35,756 bases of DNA from Bradyrhizobium acaciae. Its GTDB lineage: Bacteria; Pseudomonadota; Alphaproteobacteria; Rhizobiales; Xanthobacteraceae. The notes beneath the pieces are model-generated. The model was not told the origin of the DNA and did no database searches. It saw nothing but the letters and a program-made list of their open reading frames with translations. Of the stretch, positions 16,498-24,506 are shown piece by piece. Position 1 is the first letter of the stretch, and every line of letters begins with the position of its first letter. The stretch lies in assembly GCF_020889785.1 (NCBI RefSeq), contig NZ_JACMYK010000075.1:1-35756 (forward strand). Direction: 5' to 3'. The position numbers and the translations under genes were made by a program.

Positions 16498-17834
16498 GCG
16501 CTCCGGTCGTGCTTGTGCTGATGTCGTTCTGCTTCCTGTTCTTCGGCTATCTCGGCGTGCCCGTGCCGTTCTCGCTGATGGCCGGGGTGTTCATCGGCGC
16601 GGCGCTGTCCGACGTGTCGCTGGCGGCGATCGTCCAGAAGATCTTTGACGGCGTCGATTCCGAGGCGCTGCTCGCGATCCCGTTCTTCCTCTTGGTCGGC
16701 GAGCTCATGAGCTCGGCGAATGTCGTGGTCCGCATCGCCAATCTGTCGGTGTCGCTGGTCGGGCATATCAGGGGCGGGCTGTCGCAGGTCGTGGTCGTCT
16801 TCAGCATGTTCTTCTCGGAAATGTCGGGCTCGACCACCGCCGACGTCGCCGTCATGAGCCGGGCGCTCGGCGGCCCGATGCGGCGGGAGGGCTACGAGCC
16901 GGCGTTCATTGCCGCGATCATCGCCTCGGCGTCGACGATTGCGGCACTGGTGCCGCCGAGCATCACCGCCGTGGTCTATGGCGCGGTCGGCAACGTCTCG
17001 ATCGCCGGCCTGTTCATGGCCGGCGTGGTGCCGGGGCTGATGATCGGCTTCGGGCTGATGATCTATTGCTACTTCTTCGGGCCCTCGGGCCTGCGCAAGC
17101 CGCGCGCGCCGCTGCGCCAGGTCGCCTTCGCCGCCGGCGACGCCGCGCTGCCGCTGATGATCCCGGTGATCCTGCTCGGCGGCATCCTGACCGGCTGGTT
17201 CACGCCGACCGAGGCCGGCGTCGTCGCGGTCGTCTACATCATCGTCGTGGTGATCCCGGCGCTGAACCGCGGGCACCTGAAGAAGATTCCTTACGACTTC
17301 TGCCTGGCCGGTCTCATTTTTTCGCTGCCGCTGATCACGATCGGGGCGGCGAACGCGTTCGGCTGGATGCTGGCCTATTTGCGCGGCGCGATCTACATCG
17401 CCGACTGGATCACCTCGATCGCCGGCAACGATCCGCACCTCATCATGCTCCTGATGGTGCTGTTGTTCACCGTGGTCGGCGACTTCATCGAGCCGGTGCC
17501 GACCATCATCATCTTCATGCCGCTGGTCAACGCGCTGACCCAGGCCGGCGACATCAACGGCGTGCATATGGGCGTGGTGCTGATCGCGACGCTGGCCTTC
17601 GGCCTGATCACGCCGCCATACGGGCTGGTGTTGCTGATGGCCTCGAAATTCGTCGGCGTGAGCTTTGCGAAGGCATTGCGGGCGGCGCTGCCGATCTATG
17701 TCGTGTTCCTGGTCACGATCTGCTTCACGATCTATTTTCCGAAGGTCGTGCTGTGGCTGCCGAAGCAGGTGATCCCGGAATCGGTCGGCTGCTTCAAGGC
17801 GCCCGGCGGCACAGGATACATCTGCCCGAACTAG
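16494..17834 (+). CDS. TRAP transporter large permease (DctM family)
   Basis: A 446-residue polytopic protein with about 11-12 membrane spans, the usual size for DctM. Typical stretches are FFLLVGELMSSANV, SGSTTADVAVMSRALGGPM, ASASTIAALVPPSIT and VGDFIEPVPTIIIFMPLV. It is the ion-coupled transport subunit of the importer, powered by a sodium or proton gradient. GTG at 16494 is the start: the coding region begins in the overlap GTGA with the DctQ stop, so no separate ribosome site is needed. It is the last gene of the TRAP operon; a repeat of a different family (17884-17968) follows and no canonical terminator is seen. Confidence 0.95.
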   Translation: MSAPVVLVLMSFCFLFFGYLGVPVPFSLMAGVFIGAALSDVSLAAIVQKIFDGVDSEALLAIPFFLLVGELMSSANVVVRIANLSVSLVGHIRGGLSQVVVVFSMFFSEMSGSTTADVAVMSRALGGPMRREGYEPAFIAAIIASASTIAALVPPSITAVVYGAVGNVSIAGLFMAGVVPGLMIGFGLMIYCYFFGPSGLRKPRAPLRQVAFAAGDAALPLMIPVILLGGILTGWFTPTEAGVVAVVYIIVVVIPALNRGHLKKIPYDFCLAGLIFSLPLITIGAANAFGWMLAYLRGAIYIADWITSIAGNDPHLIMLLMVLLFTVVGDFIEPVPTIIIFMPLVNALTQAGDINGVHMGVVLIATLAFGLITPPYGLVLLMASKFVGVSFAKALRAALPIYVVFLVTICFTIYFPKVVLWLPKQVIPESVGCFKAPGGTGYICPN

Positions 17835-17883
17835 CCTTGCCGGGCAGGAGCCTCATGGAGAGGTGCACGCACCGCTCCATCCA

Positions 17884-17968
17884 CGTCATTGCGAGCGAAG
17901 CGAAGCAATCCACCGCTCCGCAAGCGGAGAAATCGATTGCTTCGTCGCTACCGCTCCTCGCAGCGACG
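17884..17968. repeat. Intergenic repeat, CGTCATTGCGAG family
   Basis: It begins CGTCATTGCGAGCGAAGCG and contains GAAGCAATCCA, later mirrored by TCGATTGCTTCGTCGCT and ending CTCGCAGCGACG. An internal hairpin CCGCTCCGCAAGCGG lies in the middle. It is the same family as 25342-25462 and lies between the convergent DctM and enoyl-CoA hydratase genes, where it could act as a 3' structure for both. Confidence 0.75.
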
Positions 17969-18026
17969 GCGGTGCGAGGTGTTACCGGATGAGACCGCGG
18001 CTGTGACGCAGTGGTGCCTGTTGTTG

Positions 18027-18821
18027 CTACTTCGACTTGCTGGTGAACTTCTTCACGGCGACGCGGAAATCGTCGGTATGCATGGTCGCAATGATCTTGT
18101 GCTCCTCGGCATCGAGCTGCTGCTTGGTCGGCGTGGTGGCTGCCTGATAGACCAGTGATTTGGTTGCCGCGATCGCGGCGGGCGGATTCCTTGCCAGGCG
18201 TTCGGCGAGCTGCCGGGTGGCCGCCTTCAATTCGGTCGCGGGCACGGTCTTGACGACGAGGCCCCATTCATAGGCCTGCTGTGCGGTGAAGCCATCCTCG
18301 GCAAGGAAGATCTGCAGCGCGCGGCGGGTGCCGACGGTGCCGACAATGCCGACCGTGCTGCCGCCGTCCGGCGACACGCCGATCTTGGCATAAGCGGGCG
18401 TGAAGCGGGCGTCTTCCGCGGCGATGCACAGGTCGGTCACGAAGGCGAGGCCCATGCCGGCGCCGGCCGCCGAACCATGCACGCTGGACAGCACCAGCTT
18501 CGGCATCCGCCGAACCGTCTCGATGAAGGCGTGGTAGTGGTGCAGCATCTCGCCGACCACGGGGGCGACGTTGTTGGCCTCAGTCGCGGCACCGATGGTC
18601 TGCAGATCGCCGCCGGCGCAGAAGGCGCGACCTGCGCCCTCGATGACCAGCACGCGGACGTCCTTGTTGGCTTCGACCTCGGCGCCGAGCTGTTCCAGTT
18701 TTTTAGCGATCGTCAGGTCGATCGCGTTGAACGCGGCCGGCCGGTTCAGCGTGATGGTCGCGATGGCGCCGTCGATGCGGAGCAAAGCGGGGTCGTTCGG
18801 GGAGGAGGCGGGATCGGACAT
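18027..18821 (-). CDS. Enoyl-CoA hydratase/isomerase family protein
   Basis: A 264-residue crotonase-fold protein. The oxyanion-hole segments are visible: GRAFCAGGDLQ around residues 66-76 and SSVHGSAAGAGMGLAF around 113-128, followed by CIAAEDARFTPAYAKIGVSPDGG. The position of the usual catalytic glutamate after the second hole is occupied by the SPDGGST segment, so it could be an isomerase or hydratase variant. The start at 18821 follows AAGGTCCC; the frame is open far upstream, but that part is the antisense of the flavoprotein gene and its leader. It acts on acyl-CoA esters. It diverges from the ferredoxin-reductase-like gene over 262 bp, with no other beta-oxidation gene in the window, so the pathway is unknown. 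Confidence 0.93.
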   Translation of the reverse strand: MSDPASSPNDPALLRIDGAIATITLNRPAAFNAIDLTIAKKLEQLGAEVEANKDVRVLVIEGAGRAFCAGGDLQTIGAATEANNVAPVVGEMLHHYHAFIETVRRMPKLVLSSVHGSAAGAGMGLAFVTDLCIAAEDARFTPAYAKIGVSPDGGSTVGIVGTVGTRRALQIFLAEDGFTAQQAYEWGLVVKTVPATELKAATRQLAERLARNPPAAIAATKSLVYQAATTPTKQQLDAEEHKIIATMHTDDFRVAVKKFTSKSK

Positions 18822-19045
18822 TTTTAGGGACCTTGGGCTTGTTATTTCCGGACATTTAAGGCCTTGGCGGCAGCTGTGGCAATGCGGCCCGGCGGTCCGG
18901 AGGCGGCTTTCGGATGCCCAGATTTGCCAGCGACCCCCTTGCATCGGCGCGAGCCATGAGGCCAAATGGCCGCCAGCCTTCGGTACGCAGACACGAGCGC
19001 TGTGGGGACGGGGCAAGCAAGCTAACATCGACAAGAGGAAACGGC

Positions 19046-19087
19046 ATGGGTGACTCCTGCTCGCGCGTATTTGGGTTGTTCCGATGA
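19046..19087 (+). CDS. Possible 13-residue leader peptide overlapping the next gene
   Basis: ATG at 19046 with AGAGGA 6 nt upstream encodes MGDSCSRVFGLFR. Its TGA (19085-19087) overlaps the ATG of the flavoprotein gene (19084) in an ATGA junction. The flavoprotein start itself has no recognisable ribosome site, so this short frame may be what delivers ribosomes to it. It is small enough to arise by chance; the good ribosome site and exact overlap are the only support. Confidence 0.45.
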   Translation: MGDSCSRVFGLFR

Positions 19088-20301
19088 CGGGCTCGGTCAT
19101 CATCGTCGGCGCCGGCCACGCCGGCTTCCAGCTCGCGGCGTCGCTGCGCCAGGCGGGCTTTTCGGAGCGCATCGCCCTGATCAATGACGAGGGCCATCTG
19201 CCGTATCAGCGGCCGCCGCTGTCGAAGGCCTATCTGAAGGGGACCGGCGGGCCCGAGACCCTGATGTTCCGGCCCGAGAAATTCTACCACGACAACAAGA
19301 TCGAGCTGATCACCGATCGGGCGCACGCGATCGACCGTAACGCGCGGAAAGTGGCGCTCGCCTCCGGTACGTCGCTCGACTACGGCCATCTGGTGTTCGC
19401 GACCGGCGCGCGGAACCGGCTGCTCGATATTCCCAACGCCAAGCTCGACGCGGTTCGCTACCTCCGTATCCTGGATGAAAGCCAGGCGCTGCGCGACTTG
19501 ATCGCGCCCGGCATGCGCGTCGTGGTGATCGGCGCAGGCTTCATCGGGCTTGAATTCGCGGCGACCGCGCGGGGCAAGGGCCTCGAGGTCGATGTGGTCG
19601 AACTGGCCTCGCGGGTGATGGCGCGGGCGGTGACCGCGGAGATCTCCGAGTTCTCGCAGTCCCGCCACGCTGCTGCCGGCATCCGGATTCATCTCGGCGT
19701 CCAGGTCACCGCGATCGAGGCCGACGGCGCCAAGGTCACCGGCGTCAGCCTGAGCAACGGCACGCATATTCCGGCCGATCTCGTTGTGGTCGGCGTCGGC
19801 GTGCTGCCGAATGTCGAGCTCGCCGCGGAGGCCGGCCTGCCGGTCGCATCCGGCATCATCGTCGACGAGCATCTCTTGACCGCCGATCCGAACGTGTCCG
19901 CGATCGGAGATTGCGCGCTCTACACCAGCAAGCGCTTCGGCGGATCGCTGCGGCTGGAATCGGTGCAGAACGCGACCGATCACGCGCGCTGCGTGGCGTC
20001 GCGGCTGACGGGGAAGACCGAAGTCTATGACGGCCTGCCGTGGTTCTGGAGCGACCAGGGCCCCGACAAGCTGCAGATGGCGGGTCTCACCACCGGCTAC
20101 GACCGCGTCGTGGTGCGCGGCGACCGTGCGCGGGGGGCGTTCTCGGCGTTCTGCTATCGCGGCGACAGACTGCTCGGCATCGAATCGGTCAATCGCGCCG
20201 GCGATCACATGTTCGGCCGCAGGCTGCTCGGCGCCGGCGGCTCGATCACGCCGGAGCAGGCGGCGGATGCGAGCTTTGATTTGAAGAGTGCGCTTTCCTA
20301 A
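19084..20301 (+). CDS. NAD(P)/FAD-dependent oxidoreductase, ferredoxin-reductase type
   Basis: A 405-residue flavoprotein of the rubredoxin/putidaredoxin reductase group. It has the FAD motif GAGHAG at residues 9-14, the family stretch LPYQRPPLSKAYLKG, FATGARNR, the NADH motif VVVIGAGFIGLEFAA starting near 146, AIGDCALY (FAD-binding Asp), and the C-terminal WFWSDQGPDKLQMAG typical of BphA4/ThcD-like proteins. It would pass electrons from NAD(P)H to a small iron-sulfur partner. No ferredoxin, P450 or ring oxygenase lies nearby, so its partner is encoded elsewhere. The start at 19084 overlaps the stop of a short leader frame and lacks its own ribosome site. It ends 6 bp before a palindromic repeat. 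Confidence 0.94.
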   Translation: MTGSVIIVGAGHAGFQLAASLRQAGFSERIALINDEGHLPYQRPPLSKAYLKGTGGPETLMFRPEKFYHDNKIELITDRAHAIDRNARKVALASGTSLDYGHLVFATGARNRLLDIPNAKLDAVRYLRILDESQALRDLIAPGMRVVVIGAGFIGLEFAATARGKGLEVDVVELASRVMARAVTAEISEFSQSRHAAAGIRIHLGVQVTAIEADGAKVTGVSLSNGTHIPADLVVVGVGVLPNVELAAEAGLPVASGIIVDEHLLTADPNVSAIGDCALYTSKRFGGSLRLESVQNATDHARCVASRLTGKTEVYDGLPWFWSDQGPDKLQMAGLTTGYDRVVVRGDRARGAFSAFCYRGDRLLGIESVNRAGDHMFGRRLLGAGGSITPEQAADASFDLKSALS

Positions 20302-20307
20302 TACTCC

Positions 20308-20448
20308 CGTCGTCCCGGCCTAGTGCGCAATTGCGCACGGAGCCGGGACCCATTACCCCAAAGACAGATTGTTGAGCGACGCTGAGGCCACGATCCCTAC
20401 GACAACCAAGATCGGTGGTTACAGGTCCCGGCCTTCGCCGGGACGACG
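20308..20448. repeat. Palindromic intergenic repeat with nested GTGCGCAATTGCGCAC, overlapping the ribokinase 3' end
   Basis: The left end is CGTCGTCCCGGCC, interrupted by the palindrome at 20323-20338, then GGAGCCGGGACCCATTA. The right end is ACAGGTCCCGGC-CTTC-GCCGGGACGACG. About 65 bp of unrelated sequence lies between. It starts 6 bp after the flavoprotein stop and overlaps the last 10 codons plus stop of the convergent ribokinase gene. Same family as 15751-15892, with the palindrome in the left instead of the right hairpin. Confidence 0.85.
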
Positions 20449-21360
20449 TGGGGAGATAGCGTTCTCTACCTCTTCCGCCGTCGGCATCGACGGCGCCGCC
20501 CCCATCCGTTGCACGCAGATCGAGGCGGCGGCGTTGGCGTAGGCCAGCGCGTCGCGAAGCGGCTTGCCGGTGGCGAGTTGTGAGGCGAGGGCGCCGACGA
20601 AACAATCGCCGGCGCCTGTGGTGTCGACGGCCTTGACCTCATGTCCCGGCACCAGCAGCGCTTGGTCCCCGACCAGCGCCAGAACGCCGCGCTTGCCGAG
20701 GGTGACGCAGACGATCTTGCCTTGCCCCAAGGCCCGCGCCGCCTCGGCGAAGCGAGAGGGCGCGTCGTTGTCGCGCAGCTCAGTCCCCGCGAGGACGCCG
20801 AGCTCGGTCTCGTTGAGGATCAGGACATCGACCAGGTCGAGCAATCCCTTGTCGGCCGCCTTCGCCGGCGCCGGATTGAGGATCGTGGTGGCGCCGGCGG
20901 CGCGGGCACGACGGAAGAACGCGGCGATGGTAGGCAGCGGAATCTCGAACTGGCTGACCGCGACGTCACCCTTCGCAAGTGTGGGGGCTGCGACATCGTC
21001 AGCGTCGACCAGCCCATTGGCGCCCGGCACGACGACGATGGTGTTGTCGGCATTGGCGACCGTGATGATCGCGGTGCCCGAATGCGTGCCGTCGGTGTCC
21101 TTGACGAAGCCGAGATCGACGCCTTGCGCGGCAAGGAATGCTCGAAGCTCCCTGCCGAATGCGTCGGTGCCGAGCCGGCCGATGAGCGTGGTCGGTATGC
21201 CGAGCTTGGCCGATGCCACCGCCTGATTGGCGCCTTTGCCGCCGGGGAAATACAGCACGGCCTCGCCGGCGACGGTCTCGCCGATTCGCGGATGGCGCTG
21301 GGCGGTCGCCACCACGTCCATGTTGATGCTGCCTGCGACGAAGACGCGCCCCATGCCCAT
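20419..21360 (-). CDS. rbsK: Ribokinase
   Basis: A 313-residue PfkB-family sugar kinase. The N-terminal signature GSINMDVVATAQRHPRIGET and the glycine-rich GGKGANQAVASAKLG are ribokinase-typical, and the C-terminal DTTGAGDCFVGALAS carries the catalytic base Asp252. It phosphorylates ribose or a related sugar at C5 in the cytoplasm. The start at 21360 is favoured by AGGGG a few bases upstream; the next ATG (MGRV) is two codons in. The last residues (SPRRPGEGRDL) are encoded by the palindromic repeat at 20308-20448, so the native C-terminus has been replaced or extended. It is the second gene of an operon with the kinase at 21370-22263 (9 bp gap); no ribose transporter or ribose isomerase is present. 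Confidence 0.9.
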   Translation of the reverse strand: MGMGRVFVAGSINMDVVATAQRHPRIGETVAGEAVLYFPGGKGANQAVASAKLGIPTTLIGRLGTDAFGRELRAFLAAQGVDLGFVKDTDGTHSGTAIITVANADNTIVVVPGANGLVDADDVAAPTLAKGDVAVSQFEIPLPTIAAFFRRARAAGATTILNPAPAKAADKGLLDLVDVLILNETELGVLAGTELRDNDAPSRFAEAARALGQGKIVCVTLGKRGVLALVGDQALLVPGHEVKAVDTTGAGDCFVGALASQLATGKPLRDALAYANAAASICVQRMGAAPSMPTAEEVENAISPRRPGEGRDL

Positions 21361-21369
21361 TTACCCCTG

Positions 21370-22263
21370 TCAGACCGCGGCGCCGAACTCCTGCTTGACC
21401 GCCGCAATGTCGGCTAGCGTCGGCAGGCCGGCCTCGTTGCCGAGCTTCTGGATCTTGAAGGTCGACGCCGCGCGCGCGAACTCAAAATGCTCATGCCAGG
21501 CTTTGCCGGGATTGGCGAGATAGGAATAGACATAGGCGCCGTGGAAGACGTCGCCGGCGCCGTTGGTGTCGATCACGCGCTTGCGCGGAATCGGAAACGC
21601 CGGCAGCGTCTGCACCGTACCGGCTTCATCGTACCAGAGCAGGCCGCGCTCGCCCATGGTGACGCCGCCGATCTTGCAGCCGCGGCTCTTGAGATAGTCG
21701 AGCATCTGCTCCGGCGTCTTGTCCATCTGTTCGCACAGCCGTTCGGCGACGATCGCGACGTCGATGAATGCGAGCAATTCGTGGGTGTTGGTGCGCAGGC
21801 CGCCGCCGTCGAGCGAGGTCATGATGCCGTCCTCGCGGCAGAGCTTGGCGTAATGGATCGCCGCGTCCGGCTGGTGGCCGTCGATGTGCAGCGCACGGCA
21901 GCCCTTGATGTTCAGCAGCGGAAAGGGATGGATGTGCTGATCGTCGCGGCAGCGGACGATGGCGCGCTTGCCGTCATTGGGCATGATGAAGGACAGCGAG
22001 GAGGAGTTGACCTTGCGCGGATGGAACGAGATGCCGTACCGGTCGGCCATGTCCCAGAACATCCGCCCCAGCCAGTCATTGGCCATGGTGGCGATCAGGT
22101 CCGGCTCGACGCCGAGCTTGGCGCAGCAGAATGCCGCGGTTACCGCGTTGCCGCCGAACGAGACTGCATAGGCGTCGGCGACGTGCTTCTCGTCGCCGAC
22201 AGGCATGTGATCCGTGATGAAGGTGACGTCGATATAGGTCTGTCCAATGAAGAGAGCCTGCAT
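21370..22263 (-). CDS. PfkB-family carbohydrate kinase
   Basis: A 297-residue sugar kinase. Seen features are the N-terminal FIGQTYIDVTF, the glycine motif SFGGNAVTAAFCCAKLG, HIDGHQPDAAIHYAKLC, the regulatory-type TMGERGLLWYDE and the active-site DTNGAGDVFHGAY with catalytic Asp238. It differs from the adjacent ribokinase in the substrate lid, so a different sugar is expected; relatives with this pattern are annotated only as sugar kinase. The start at 22263 follows GGGAAGCG; the frame continues upstream into the divergent VOC promoter region without similarity. It is the first gene of the two-kinase operon. Confidence 0.92.
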   Translation of the reverse strand: MQALFIGQTYIDVTFITDHMPVGDEKHVADAYAVSFGGNAVTAAFCCAKLGVEPDLIATMANDWLGRMFWDMADRYGISFHPRKVNSSSLSFIMPNDGKRAIVRCRDDQHIHPFPLLNIKGCRALHIDGHQPDAAIHYAKLCREDGIMTSLDGGGLRTNTHELLAFIDVAIVAERLCEQMDKTPEQMLDYLKSRGCKIGGVTMGERGLLWYDEAGTVQTLPAFPIPRKRVIDTNGAGDVFHGAYVYSYLANPGKAWHEHFEFARAASTFKIQKLGNEAGLPTLADIAAVKQEFGAAV

Positions 22264-22458
22264 TCGCTTCCCGTCGTCGCTTGGTGTGGTCCCGGCCACC
22301 GACCAGACTAGCACCGCTGGTCGGCCGATATCGCTGAAATTATTCGCAACCCTGCTTGGTTTGCAGGTAGAGATGATGGATGCAGCCGGGCCGTTCTGGC
22401 ATGCGGCATAACGGACGGCGGCAGTCCGCGGTTCCGGGGCGCGCAAGGGAGAAGCACG

Positions 22459-22491
22459 ATGACGGCAGATTCGGGGAGGCCAAAACCATGA
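22459..22491 (+). CDS. Possible 10-residue leader peptide overlapping the VOC gene
   Basis: ATG at 22459 with AGGGAG 7 nt upstream encodes MTADSGRPKP. Its TGA (22489-22491) overlaps the VOC gene start at 22488 as ATGA. Unlike the case at 19046, the downstream gene has its own GGGGAGG ribosome site inside this leader. It may be a chance frame. Confidence 0.35.
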   Translation: MTADSGRPKP

Positions 22492-23336
22492 TTACCGGTC
22501 TCGATCATGTCGTCGTCCTGACCGGCGACATCACCGCCGCCAGCGCCGCCTACGAGACGCTGTTCGCGCGGGCACCGTCCTGGCGCTACAGTGGCGGTGG
22601 CGCCGATCGGACGCTGTTCACGCTTGACAATACCACGCTGGAATTGGTGGCGCCGCACGGCGACAACGATGCAGCCCAGCACATTCGCAATGCGCTCGCT
22701 ACCCAGGGCGAGGGGCTCGCAAGCCTTTGCTTCCGGACCAGCGATATCGCCAGGACGTACCGCCGGCTCGACCGGCTGACGCTGAAGCCGGAGCCTGTCG
22801 CCGAGGTCGAGAGCCGCGATGACACCAGCGGCGCCACGCTGTCGTGGAAGCGGACGCGCGCGGCGACCGATGCGACGCGCGGCGTACGCATGTTCTTCCT
22901 GGAACGAGCGCAGGAGCGGCCGCTGTCGGTGCGCACCACGCCGGCCTCGATCACCGCGATGGATCATGTCGTGGTTTCGACCGCCGATCCGGAACGCGCT
23001 GCCGCACTCTATGGCGCGCGGCTCGGGCTCGACATGGCGCTCGACCGGTCGCATCCGGACTGGGGCCGGCTGATGTTCTTCCGCTGCGGGGATCTCGTCG
23101 TCGAGGTCACGCACCGGCCGGGCAAATCGGAAACCGATGCGCCGGACCGGCTGCGCGGCATCTGCTGGCGCGTTGCCGACATCGATGCCACGCATGCGCG
23201 GCTGGTTGCCGCAGGTGTCGACGTCTCGGAGGCTCGCACCGGCCGCAAGCCCGGCACGCGCGTGATGACGGTGCGCAACGGCACGTGCGGTGTGCCGACG
23301 CTTCTGGTGCAGCCCTCACAGGGAAAGCCAGACTAG
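22488..23336 (+). CDS. Two-domain VOC (glyoxalase/dioxygenase fold) protein
   Basis: A 282-residue protein with two vicinal-oxygen-chelate modules. The first starts at GLDHVVVLTGDITAASAAYETLF (residues about 3-125), the second at MDHVVVSTADPERAAALYGARLG (about 160-275). Candidate metal ligands are the His in each LDHVV/MDHVV motif and the Glu in LVVEVTHRPG and LELVAPHG. The fold covers glyoxalases, ring-cleaving dioxygenases and epimerases, so the reaction is not defined. The start at 22488 has GGGGAGG 8 nt upstream. It diverges from the kinase operon over 224 bp in which I see no clear operator. It is followed by a repeat element. Confidence 0.9.
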   Translation: MITGLDHVVVLTGDITAASAAYETLFARAPSWRYSGGGADRTLFTLDNTTLELVAPHGDNDAAQHIRNALATQGEGLASLCFRTSDIARTYRRLDRLTLKPEPVAEVESRDDTSGATLSWKRTRAATDATRGVRMFFLERAQERPLSVRTTPASITAMDHVVVSTADPERAAALYGARLGLDMALDRSHPDWGRLMFFRCGDLVVEVTHRPGKSETDAPDRLRGICWRVADIDATHARLVAAGVDVSEARTGRKPGTRVMTVRNGTCGVPTLLVQPSQGKPD

Positions 23337-23388
23337 GCCGCATTTCGCGTGAGCGTCGTCCCGGCAACGTGCGTGCAGTAAATCTCAT

Positions 23389-23549
23389 CGTCATTCCGGG
23401 GCGGGCCACCGGGTCGCGCGAACGCGTGCCCGATGACAGGCTCCGCACGAACCCGGAATCCATCGAGTCGCATGTTCCATGGATGGATGGGATTCCGGGC
23501 TCTCGCTTCGCGAGCCCTCAGGTGCGCAATTGCGCACCGGGGAATGACG
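23389..23549. repeat. Long palindromic repeat with nested GGTGCGCAATTGCGCACC
   Basis: The ends are CGTCATTCC and GGAATGACG. Internally, GAACCCGGAATCCATCGA pairs imperfectly with GATGGGATTCCGGGCTC. The 18-bp palindrome at 23521-23538 lies just inside the right end. The element fills most of the 314-bp gap between the VOC gene and the TetR gene; a stray fragment CGTCGTCCCGGCAACG at 23354 looks like the end of another copy. No gene is supported in the gap. Confidence 0.78.
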
Positions 23550-23650
23550 AAGGGACGAGAAAAATCCCCGCATGACCGTCACGACAACATTCGTTCTCAA
23601 ACGTCGTGCGTCATGCTACATTCATCAGTTCAGCATCACGGGCGATCGAT

Positions 23651-24352
23651 TTGGCCAAGGCAAAGCGAATACAGAGATGGCAGCGCGACCCCCAGGGGAT
23701 GCGGCTGCGGATTCTCGAGGCGGCCAAGCAGGAATTTGCCGCCCATGGCCTCGCCGGCGCGCGGGTCGACCGCATTGCGGCCAATGCCGACGCCAACAAG
23801 CGCATGCTGTACTACCATGTCGGCAACAAGGAGGATCTTTATCTCGAGGTGCTGGAAGGCGCCTACGAGAAGATCCGCGCCGAGGAGCGCACGCTCGATC
23901 TCGAGCATCTCGATCCGCCCGAGGCGATCGGGCGCCTGATTGACTTCACGTGGAACTATTTTCTGCGCAATCCCGAGTTCCTGGCATTGCTGAACACGGA
24001 AAACCTCGCCAAGGCAAAGCACCTGAAGCGCTCGACCAAGGTCAAGTCGATGCACTCGCCCTTTGTCGAGATGATCCGCACCGTGGTGACCCGCGGCGTT
24101 GAAAGCGGCGATTTCCGCGTCGCGGTCGATCCGGTGCAACTCTACATCTCGATCGCCGGGCTGGCGTTCTTCTATCTCTCCAACTGTGCCACGCTGAGTG
24201 TGATCTTCGGCCGCGACCTCTTGAAGAAGGACGCCCGCGACGAGCGCCTCGAGCACATGATTGCGCTGGTGCTGGCGGCGCTGACCGGAAAATCCGCGGC
24301 CGCGTTCGGCGCAATGCCGCTGCGGCATGCCGCGGAACACCGCGTGGTGTGA
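23651..24352 (+). CDS. TetR/AcrR-family transcriptional regulator (RutR-like C-terminal domain)
   Basis: A regulator of about 233 residues. The helix-turn-helix spans about residues 17-62 (MRLRILEAAKQEFAAHGLAGARVDRIAANADANKRMLYYHVGNKEDLY), the classic TetR N-terminus. The C-terminal part (WNYFLRNPEFLALLNTENL, FYLSNCATLSVIFGRDL) resembles the RutR group. The start is uncertain: TTG at 23651 (read as MAKAKRIQRWQ) fits the usual basic leader, GTG at 23606 extends it by 15 residues, and ATG at 23699 would begin at the helix-turn-helix. No strong ribosome site decides. It lies 154 bp upstream of the ABC importer on the same strand and is the likely regulator of the transporter and enzyme genes that follow. 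Confidence 0.88.
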   Translation: MAKAKRIQRWQRDPQGMRLRILEAAKQEFAAHGLAGARVDRIAANADANKRMLYYHVGNKEDLYLEVLEGAYEKIRAEERTLDLEHLDPPEAIGRLIDFTWNYFLRNPEFLALLNTENLAKAKHLKRSTKVKSMHSPFVEMIRTVVTRGVESGDFRVAVDPVQLYISIAGLAFFYLSNCATLSVIFGRDLLKKDARDERLEHMIALVLAALTGKSAAAFGAMPLRHAAEHRVV

Positions 24353-24506
24353 CGGGTCGCGGTTCATCCGCAATCCGTACCGATAAAAATCTCATCTGAC
24401 GAAAGTAGGGGATTTCCGCACGATTTTGCCGCCTGTCAGGGGCTGGACAGTATTTATCCAACGGGTTAATTTCTGGGCGAACTGAGAAACTGTGAGGGAG
24501 CGTGAC

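Noticed and set aside
24353..24506. RutR-like operator (TTGACCA-type palindrome) before the ABC permease gene
   Set aside because: Only short inverted pieces such as CTGTC...GGACAG and TGGA...TCCA are present; none matches the known box well enough to call.
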